Assembly: GCA_036898135.1 (NCBI GenBank)
Contig: CM072517.1
Coordinates: forward strand, 65,229,674-65,293,673
Length of the DNA: 64,000 nt
Direction of reading: 5' to 3'
From: Oncomelania hupensis
Taxonomy: Eukaryota; Mollusca; Gastropoda; Littorinimorpha; Pomatiopsidae
Each line of letters begins with the position of its first letter. Position 1 is the first letter of the stretch. Below are positions 56,035 to 64,000 of the stretch, piece after piece. The notes below the pieces were generated by a model. The model was not told the origin of the DNA. It saw only the letters and a program-made list of their open reading frames with translations, and did no database searches. A program made the translations under genes and the position numbers.

Positions 56035-56719
56035 ATGCTGATAGAGGAGCGAGGGAAAGGAGATAGACACCGTCCTCACGAAGCTGGCCCAGAGAAAAGT
56101 GGGTCCCCAAAGACTCTATGGTCAAAAACCGAGAGATTACGTGCACACATTTTGTATTTCCAGATAGTCGTGAACAGTCAGAAAGAGCCAAATGTCGGTC
56201 GGTCGGTCGGTCTGTTGCACATCATATCTCAAGACCCACTGGACAGATTTTGACCCAACTTCACGGGAACATTACTTATAGAGTAGTAGAAAACCTCCCA
56301 CGTTCATTATATTTGCCTTACCGCAGAGGCCAAGGTCGCTGGGGGCAATTTGATGCTAAACACGTTTTGCTCAATATCTCAAAAACAGCTGAAATGATTT
56401 TTTTGGGGTGGGTGGGTGGGTGGGGGGAGGTTAGGGGTGGGGGTGGGGGGTGTTTTTTGGGGGGGTATACAGGTAGTTCGATTTATGTGAAATCATTCAG
56501 TGGCAGTCTGGTGGTCGGTCAATCGGTGGGTTGGTCGGTGCTTCGCTCTTTGTTGAAGACACATTTTATTGTCTTATCTCAAGAATACCCCTTGGGGTCA
56601 TGAGCAATCTTGTCACTGTAGATTGTTCTAACCTATAAAGGGAACAGTGAAAGCCCCAGTTGAAAACCTGTCTTGCCTTTGTAGGCATGACTAATTCACT
56701 GCGGCAACAGTTCCCCCCG
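56035..56719 (+). repeat. Dispersed 'gtcggtcggt ... aaggtcg' repeat
   Basis: GTCGGTCGGTCGGTCTGTTG at 56193-56213, GACAGATTTTGACCCAACTT at 56242, GAGGCCAAGGTCGCTGGGGG at 56326. A G-rich tract lies at 56404-56466. No gene. Confidence 0.5.
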
Positions 56720-57300
56720 TTGGAGTGCCGGGGGTTTCAGTATAAATAGTATCCCCACTTACTGGAAATTTAGTGCTTTAAATTCCCACTGTCGCTGTCT
56801 TCATCATTTGCTCTTTCCCATTCCTGATCTGTCCTATCACTCTGCTATACTTTCTTCTTCTTCGCTAGATCAATGACCTACCTTTTTTCTTGAAAACTCT
56901 TCCTGGACAAGACTCCTTGTTTGTGTATGAGGTCTGTTGGATCAGCTTGGGAGTGTTGGACGCTTTCTGCCGGGTGGTCACTAGGGCTTCCTATGATTGT
57001 ATTATTTCGCACTATAGGCATTTTATATGTATGTGTTTTGTTGATGATTTATAATGATGGTTGTATTCTATTTTGTTTTTGTAACCGGGGTGTTCGCGTA
57101 GTTGAGGTCAACCCTCAGTCGTCCCCCGCGTGGGATGTCTTTATTGTAAAGTGACTGGCGGGTGGAGGGCATTCAATTTTCCCACTAGGGTTGTTTCGGC
57201 AGATCTTTTATGCGGATCGGGGGTTGTCCGGTCCTGATTTGGCTCGGAAGAGTCCGCTGGACCTAAAGCAACAATAAATCAATCAATCAATCAATCAATC
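56720..57300 (+). mobile_element. Retroposon family R, copy G
   Basis: Full-length plus-strand copy from GGAGTGCCGGGGGTTTCAGT to GTCCGCTGGACCTAAAGCAA and an (AATC)n tail at 57273-57300. The family frame is at 56921-57154. Confidence 0.75.
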
Positions 57301-57899
57301 TCAAGAATAACTGGATCGCTTTCTTTTTTGTTGTAGTTTTTTCTCGGTACTAAGAAAATACATTAACATATATATTGCATACTAGTATGAGAGAGGCATT
57401 CTGAAAGTTGTGGTTTTGAATGCTGGGGTGCTGCAGCTAGCTAGAAAATCTTCCATTCAGCACTATAGTTGTTCTGCCCCTTACCTGAACTACAGGTTGA
57501 GGTCTGTCGGGTGGCATTAAAACACCCGTTGTTCGCCTTTCACGTTTTTTAGTTACTAAGCTGTGAACTCTGGAGCTATTGTTTTGGGCTTTGTCCGTAC
57601 GTCCGGCGTCCGTCCATCATCCGTCCTGGGGTGACATTTGCGCATTTTTCTCTAAAATCAATGGCCGGATTTCTTTGAAACTTGGTATTTAGTTATAAAA
57701 TAGTGAACCCTACTAGACGACAAAACAAGTATGCAAATTGAGTATGTTCTCTTCTTCTTCTTCTTCTTCTTCTTCTTCTTCTAAAGAAAGAAAGAAAGAA
57801 AGAAAGAAAGAAACCGAAAAAAGTTAGCCAGACACATGGGTAGAGAAATAAAGTTTAAAAGAATTAAAGTAGGAAAGACAGAAAAAAGACTGTAATATA
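57301..57899. other. Dispersed repeat fragment and microsatellites
   Basis: GTCCGTACGTCCGGCGTCCG at 57593-57612 with TTTCTTTGAAACTTGGTATT at 57670; (TTC)n at 57750-57781; (GAAA)n at 57784-57812. No gene. Confidence 0.55.
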
Positions 57900-58870
57900 A
57901 TCCTTAATTCCCTTAAACTTATATCTGAATTTAGACAAAACGAGTATTGTTAGGCAAAGGGATCATAGTATTCTCGAGTTCTTCAGATTTTCTATAATTT
58001 TTAACTCTTGGATCTACAGAGGATGACAAACTGTTCATAAATAATACATGAAGAAAAGTTTCCACCTTTTCTTTTGAACTTGGAAATGGATTATTTTCTA
58101 ATTTAATTGGATGTTGAGGCAAACTATTGCCAGTTTCAATTTCTGTAACTTTTTTTGCCAAACTTTCAACAAAGTCCTTTGATTTAGTTATTTCTGTTTC
58201 ACAAAAACAGTTTCAATAATTTATTTTAGCTTTAGCAATTTTTTATTTAAATTAGTTTTATTTCGTCCCTTTTTAGTTTGGTAAAATTTTGTGTATTTTT
58301 ATTCTTTAACCATTGTTTAAAAGGTTCTGTTTTCACATCAATAAGGCTTCAGCACATTCAATCGTCCATCCACAGTTTCCTTTATATTTCCCAGCTTTAA
58401 CTGTCATACACTTTGGCATTGATAAATATGCAGCTTGTTGAACTGTTTAATTTTTTTTTATGTGAATATTATCATTTTCTACGTTACTATGATCCTATGA
58501 ATTCAAAATATTCAGATTTATTTTCCTGTCAGCTCGTGCCTATTAAAATTTAGGAATTTGATCTTCAGAACTACTATTAACATCGTCATCACTAATTATT
58601 TTATATAGATAAAGTATAATAGGCAAATGATTACTGCCTGAAGCATCTATTTCTGTGAACCACATAGCGTTAAGTTCTAATTCGGGACTAATAAATGAAA
58701 GATCGATTGCAGATGAGTTATGCAATGTTGAATCTGGGATCCTAGTTGTACAACCGTTATCTAATAAAGCTGAAGAAGAATTTACAATATTTACAACTAA
58801 ACGATTGCTAGTTTTAGTAATAGTTTCATTATAACCCGGTCCATCTTTCGCCTATAAACCTTTTTACTTG
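57900..58870 (-). pseudogene. LINE endonuclease fragment
   Basis: Minus strand from about 58850: DGPGYNETITKTSNRLVV, then NSSAIDLSFISPELELNAMW and ASGSNHLPIILYLY, the C-terminal half of an APE endonuclease (S-DH-L-type block with N in place of D). The 76-residue frame 58161-57931 extends it into a linker. RT is absent. Confidence 0.6.
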
Positions 58871-59021
58871 TCAACGTTTTAGTCGCACCCACTGAAGGAG
58901 TTTTCTTCGAAGACAAGGTGTTATGTACTTTCTTCGCCTGAACATTCCACCCACTTGTGTAGGTATGACGACAGGTGCTCTACAAATTGCTTTGGCTTAT
59001 CGTCCAAAATTTTTTTTTAAT

Positions 59022-59380
59022 AGATTTTAATGCTTTATTGTCCCTTTTTATCGGGAAATTCTGGGCCGCCTCCCCTGTGGAAGGCGTAGTCGCAGCCTGT
59101 GGCGCGCCCAAACCCAACCTACCTAACATTAGTTGTGATTTTTGAAATTTAGAAATTCTTTAAAAAAATATTTGTGCATTTTTTTTTAAATTTTGCTGGG
59201 GGAGCAAACCGGAGTACCCGGAGAAAACCCCCGAGACGTTGCCCGAGTCGAAAGTAAATAATATTCGGAGAAACATAACGCCCCGATGCAGGATCGAACC
59301 CACACCTGTCAGGCGCCATTGGTTTCTGGCCTGTGGACAAGGCAAGTTAGTCCCGCCTTAGCCCACTTGGCCACAATCGT
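59022..59380 (-). mobile_element. Class II tRNA-headed SINE, left of inverted pair
   Basis: A-box TGGCCAAGTGGGCTAAGGCG (59372-59353 on minus) and perfect B-box GGTTCGATCC (59300-59291), with a long variable region as in tRNA-Leu/Ser. The body ends GGACAATAAAGCATTAAAAT. Length about 359 bp. Confidence 0.75.
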
Positions 59381-59468
59381 CGGATAAATCTGTGTGTCCT
59401 CCCGTCTCACACTTTCTAACTCTCAAGAATAACTTCTGTTGTCACACCCCCTCTATTACTATAAACGA

Positions 59469-59768
59469 GCGTTGTGGCCAAGTGGGCTAAGGCGGGACTA
59501 ACTTGCCTTGTCCACAGGCCAGAAACCAATGGCGCCTGACAGGTGTGGGCAACGTCTCGGGGGTTTTCTCCGGGTACTCCGGTTTGCTCCCCCAGCAAAA
59601 TTTCAAAAAAATTTCAAAAACAAAATTTAAAGAATTTCTAAATTTCAAAAATCACAACTAATGTTAGGTAGGTTGGGTTTGGGCGCGCCACAGGCTGCGA
59701 CTACGCCTTCCACAGGGGAGGCGGCCCAGAATTTCCCGATAAAAAGGGACAATAAAGCATTAAAATCT
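59469..59768 (+). mobile_element. Class II tRNA-headed SINE, right of inverted pair
   Basis: Same family as 59022-59380 in opposite orientation, about 90 bp away. It lacks ~57 bp including the B-box, so it could not be transcribed from its own promoter. Confidence 0.75.
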
Positions 59769-60870
59769 AATTTTTAAAAATATCTGAAAGAGCCCGGCAT
59801 TCAAGGAAGCGTTTACGGCAGCCCTTATCTCTAAATTTGTAGCAATAAGGCCTCTTTCAAGACATCGTAGTCTTAGGTGTCAGTGTTCGACAGTCTGGTG
59901 TAGACATCGAGCTCTTTTCCCGTTAGTTCAGTCGCTCAGTCTTGACGTTGCCACTTAACGCTTTCGGCGAGTTTTGGAACCTTGCCAGAAGACTGTCGAT
60001 CTGACCCCTTTCGTCGATGACTGATGGCAATTTCGGAGCCTTAAAATCGTTGCAAAAGCATGCCGCGTGCTGCTCGTGTTTGATGCGCGCCATTTCTAGC
60101 TCGAACCGATGCTCAGCTTCCCCTTTATTCTTTTTTTGTCGAGCTGGCGCTGGTCTTCTATTTCTCTTTTCTTCTTGGTGACGCTGCACTTATAGTTCTC
60201 TTTCTTCTCCGCAATGCTGCTCTTCTATTTCTTCACGCTGTCTCTGCACTTCCAATTCTCTTTCTTTACGCTGACGCTGCACTTCTCTTTCTTGTATTCT
60301 CTCCTTGGACTTGATATACTCAGTCAACTACTTGCCTTTCAGCATTCAACTCAAGTTCTTTCTGCCAGAAGTTAGCCATCTTGATGCTTTTTCTGGAAAT
60401 TTCTTATTATGCTGCATCTTTCTAGACTGCATCTTTCTAGACTGTTCTAGAAAAACACGGTCTCTACAGTAGCGCTGATGCTTGTCATTAGTCGCCTTCG
60501 TTGACGCAGCTCCCAATGTTCTTGTCGTATGCGACAGCGCACCCCGCTTGTGTTGATATACGTGCTCTAGTGCTGATGTAGACGGGACGTCCGTCCGTCG
60601 CTGTCGTAGCTCCGAGACCGTCCCTCGACTTGGTCTTGCGGCAGCCACGTAGTCCCGATCTGTTGTTCGCTCAGGAAGCAACTCTTCAGCGACTATACGC
60701 CCTAGCAATCAACCCGAATCTTTCGGGAATGCAGTCCCAGTATGTTGGTCCCTCCCGACGCAACTCGTTGAAGGATAGTCTACTCTCAATGACTGTCTTT
60801 CGTAAAGTTGACTCGCTGGTTGTCGCAGTTGAACCCTTGGCTATGGCGTAAATCGACTTGATCCTCAAAA

Positions 60871-61931
60871 TGTCACATGGCAAAGGTCGATTCTGCCCCG
60901 ATGCTTAAATCTACGTTTGATTGATTGATTGATTGATTGATTGTTGCTTTAGGTCCAGCGGACTCTTCCGAGCCAAATCAGGACCGGACAACCCCCGATC
61001 CGCATAAAAGATCTGCTGAAACAACCCTAGTGGGAAAATTGAATGCCCTCCACCGGCCAGTCACTTTACAATAAAGACATCCCACGCAGGGGACGGCTGA
61101 GGCTTTACCCCAACTACTCGAACCCCCGGTTACAAAAACCAAATAGAATACAAACATCATTATAAATTATCAACAAAACATATACATATAAAATGCCTAT
61201 ATTGCTAAGTAATAACATCATAGGAAGCCCTAGTGACCACCCAGCAGAAAGCGTCCAACACTCCCAAGCTGATCCATCAGACCTCATACACAAACAAGGA
61301 GTCTTGTCCAGGAAGAGTTTTCCAGAAAAAAGGTAGGTCATTGATCTAGCGAAGAAGAAGATAGTATAGCAGAGTGATAGGACAGAGCAGGAATGGGAAA
61401 GAGTAAATGAGGAAGACAGCGACAGTGGGAATTTAAAGCACTAAATTTCCAGAAAGTGGGGATACTATTTATACTGAAACCCCCGGCACCCCAAGGTGGG
61501 TATTAAATCTGCGTAACTCTTTATCCACGAAGCCTGTTCAACCCAGTGACAAGACAGGACTCGTTATTATAAAGTTTTTCAGCTTTATTGAGCAAATTAA
61601 ACACACAGCATTCAACCACTGCAATCAGAATCTCTTTCCGAAATGCCACCGAAAAATACGCACAGTCTTACATCGTTGAAAGTTCTTTCGAACTTCACAG
61701 GATTTGACCAGCTATTGCTAGAACTATCTCGAAGCTTTTCGTTAATGATAATTAATAATACCAGAACGTTCTCGATACTGCTGCAAGCAATATCGACAGA
61801 CAAAAGCACATAAACATTAGACCAAGCTTTTCTAGCAACAACATTGAACCGAATCAGAGGTAAATAAACGCTATTATTGCAAACTTTGTTCGCCAAACAC
61901 AATAATCGTAATTACCGTGCGCGTCATAACA
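60871..61931 (-). mobile_element. 5' LTR of second gypsy relic, interrupted
   Basis: Starts TGTCACATGG (decayed TGTTAC) at 60871 and ends ATAACA at about 61931. GATTCTGCCCCGATGCTTAAAT, GTAACTCTTTATCCACGAAG and the poly(A)-signal block match the LTR family. A retroposon R copy is nested at 60917-61502. The gag relic follows on its 3' side. Confidence 0.65.
60917..61502 (-). mobile_element. Retroposon family R, copy H, with 12-bp TSD
   Basis: Full-length minus copy with an (ATTG)n tail at 60917-60945. Flanked by TTAAATCTACGT (60905-60916) and TTAAATCTGCGT (61503-61514), one mismatch, a target-site duplication of the length expected from target-primed reverse transcription. The family frame is at 61341-61114. 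Confidence 0.8.
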
Positions 61932-62399
61932 AACAAAACATGATGAATCCACTGACGGACTCTGTCATGGTTGTCATGTATAACCAGGGTTGGAAGATTT
62001 AACGATTTAACGATTTAGCGAAATAAATATTTGGTTAAAGAAAATTTACCGCGTTAATGTTTTTAAAAGTTAAAGAAAATTCAACAAATTAAGAAATAAA
62101 AGTAACAGTTATGCTTTTTTTTTTTTTCGTTAAAAATTTCGTTACTTCAGTTTGATTTTTCGCCACGAACAACAGGTGCCTATGCGCGAAGACGGTTTGA
62201 CCCAGCTGCAGCCAGTTTGAGGCGGTTTGGATTAGCCTATGTGGACATTGCCGCTTGCCTACCCTGTAAAGTTCATAATAAATTTTGAGATCGTGAAAAG
62301 AAGATGGCTTCCTGCAGTGATTCGAGTGATAAAAGTTTGCCAACATTTCTTGAAGCGTTTATGGAATACTACGGCTTTGTTGGAGGAAAGGCAGCCGAG
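61932..62399. other. No gene seen
   Basis: AT-rich at 61995-62100 (AACGATTTAACGATTTAGCG), otherwise without recognised features. The 85-residue minus frame at 62346 is not recognised. Confidence 0.4.
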
Positions 62400-62602
62400 A
62401 CGCTCTTTTTTAATTTAGATTCTTTTTATTCTAGCTGCTGTATTTCAATGCTTAGCTAATTTATTTGTCTCGTTGGTGTGTGTGTGGGTTAAAATGCTTC
62501 GAAGGGGTGTGAATGAGTGTTGCAAGGACAGATTAGGAAAAAAAATTAGTCTAATATCTCTATTCCTGTTGTTAATAAAATATCAAATCAAATCACATTA
62601 TT
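62400..62602 (+). mobile_element. LINE-like 3' UTR with AAATC tail
   Basis: Ends ATTCCTGTTGTTAATAAAAT followed by ATCAAATCAAATCA, a CR1/L2-style terminus. No coding sequence is attached. Confidence 0.45.
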
Positions 62603-64000
62603 TGTTCTTGACTTTTTTTTCAGTATGTTCATAGATTACATGGATTCTAACACAAGTTGTTGTCACGTGGGGTTTAGTTGTTACTGGGCTCTGCACAATG
62701 GAATGCTGTAACCCTCACGCTTTATTCGATGGGAACTGCTAGTTAGTCACCCTGTGAATTACTTTAATAAATTTATTTGTTTAGCTCGGTCTGTGTTAAG
62801 GCTGGGGGACAGAGATAGATAGAAAAATGGTAAAAGATCACTGTCACACTAGCTTTCACACGGCTATGAATCATATGTAGTCCAGCCACTTGATAACAGT
62901 TAAAATCACACATTTATTTCTTCTACTCTATACAAGATTTTCGAGGTGCTAATATACCTTAAAATGTCATAAGTCAATGCAAATAATTCGATCGCTGATA
63001 GTCTATGCAGCTGTTATGTCTTCATCGGGCACTGGCTGCTAGATTTCATGAAGATTGGACTACTGTGGTCCGTTTTACTACAGTTCTGAAGAGTGGACTA
63101 CTGTGGTCCTTTTGCTATCAGTTTGGGTGCACTTCTTCCGTGTCACTTAACTGCAGTATGGTGGGTTTGAAGTCCTTCGTTGAGGTAGCTTCTGGTACAC
63201 GATGTGTCGTCGTGTAGTTTGGTCCCTTGCCACGCTGTGGGGTCTTGCAGGGTGTTTCCAGGGTTGCTCCCTCAGTCTTGTGCTGTAGGGGCTAAACAGC
63301 CAACTTGGTTTTCCTGTGGAGTTGGGCGCACGGGATAGCTCACCTGCTCGTCTGTAATATAAGAGACGAAATTCTGCACAACCCTGAATAATCGGTTTGT
63401 GCAGAGTGTCTCACTGAAAGCCAAAGTAGCCCTCAGTGATAGCTCCACATCTCTATACATAAGCGACGAACATTCTGCTACGTCCGTGGTCCACTGGAAT
63501 CTCAACTCTAATTTCCTATACATACATAAATATAAAACATGGCTAACTACACACATACAGAATTAATAATAATATAAACATTCACGGGTACAGCCACTGG
63601 TCTGCAAACATAAATATAGGTTCAACAACAGTGGTTCCGTCAGGTATACAACATTGCGGCGCAACCGGTCGTGTTTCGCCACATGTTCGGCTTTTCCACG
63701 TGGTCACGCAAATTCGGAGTAACAATTCAAATCTATGCATGACAAATTCTATCAACATAATTTCAACAATAATATAAATATATCACGATGAAACAGAAGT
63801 ATGTTCATTTACCTGTTTGACAAAGTCAGGCCTCGTGGCTACTTGATAGAATTCTAAAATTCACAAGTCCTGTTTCCTGGTCTATGAGTGAAGATAGTTC
63901 TCTGCTCTGGTCTAGCTGTGTAGACTTCGGTGTCTTTCGTAGCACTGACTTAAGCTATCCTAGGTTTTGACCCAGTCAGAACCGGCTCTAACCGCTCTGC
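62603..64000. other. Unassigned; possible LTR start at 62665
   Basis: TGTCACGTGGGG at about 62664 resembles an LTR end, but no partner is in the window. GTGGACTACTGTGGTCC-like sequence repeats twice near 63060-63110. The frames at 63005-63217 and 63556-63272 are not recognised. Confidence 0.3.

Larger units (their letters stand above)
58932..60870 (-). pseudogene. Gypsy gag relic (second element), SINE-interrupted
   Basis: Going downstream on minus: a degraded N-terminus (60708-60346), a coiled-coil K/E/R region, then capsid start FKAPKLPSVIDERGQIDSLL with ARFQ (60189-59923). Broken blocks to about 59780 follow. After a pair of SINEs comes QFVEHLSSYLHKWVECSG at 59005-58934. Many frameshifts. 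It is related to the gag fragment at 30.4-31.1 kb and follows an LTR of the TGTTAC family (60871-61931), so both appear to be the same element type. Confidence 0.65.

Overview
The window reads as repeat-rich nuclear DNA of an animal. It has no operons, real genes are sparse and split by introns, microsatellites are dense, and most recognisable coding sequence belongs to transposable elements. The mix (tRNA-headed SINEs, APE-type LINEs, Ty3/gypsy with integrase before reverse transcriptase, piggyBac, a Mutator-like element, dispersed 'gtccgtccg ... aaggtcaaggtca' repeats) and a chitin-binding membrane mucin suggest a marine invertebrate, probably a mollusc. That placement is inference.

Layout. 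0-5.3 kb: LINE 3' ends, one split by a 1.79 kb solo LTR, and copies of a ~580 bp retroposon called 'R' here. 5.5-15.4 kb: a large inverted repeat (arms ~3.6 kb, spacer ~2.8 kb) running into a 500 bp assembly gap. 15.9-19.1 kb: a gypsy gag reading frame and its leader. 19.1-21.1 kb: a 27-bp minisatellite split by a solo LTR. 21.3-25.4 kb: a 40/44-bp minisatellite lying between the A-box-like and B-box-like motifs of a tRNA-type SINE. 27.6-31.1 kb: a decayed gypsy element with the order protease-integrase-RT. 31.1-36.1 kb: a LINE split by a 2.03 kb solo LTR. 36.6-39.2 kb: the terminal exon of a Thr-rich membrane protein plus a LINE. 39.2-42.6 kb: a 336-bp direct-repeat pair and LINE ends. 42.7-45.4 kb: a piggyBac pseudogene. 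45.5-47.5 kb: a Mutator-like element with ~0.5 kb terminal inverted repeats. 49.4-55.9 kb, minus strand: the paralogue of the Thr-rich gene, with the same LINE behind it and an upstream chitin-binding exon that splices in phase. 56-64 kb: more retroposons, a LINE endonuclease fragment, a second gypsy relic with nested insertions, and unassigned DNA.

The only convincing host gene is the peritrophin-like transmembrane mucin: exons at 55693-55894 and 50704-51976 on the minus strand, with a partial inverted copy at 37272-38202 on the plus strand. Nested insertions with target-site duplications give relative ages: the LINE came before the inverted duplication of the mucin exon, and a solo LTR landed in one copy afterwards. 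Element families and host are named from motifs only; no database search was possible.
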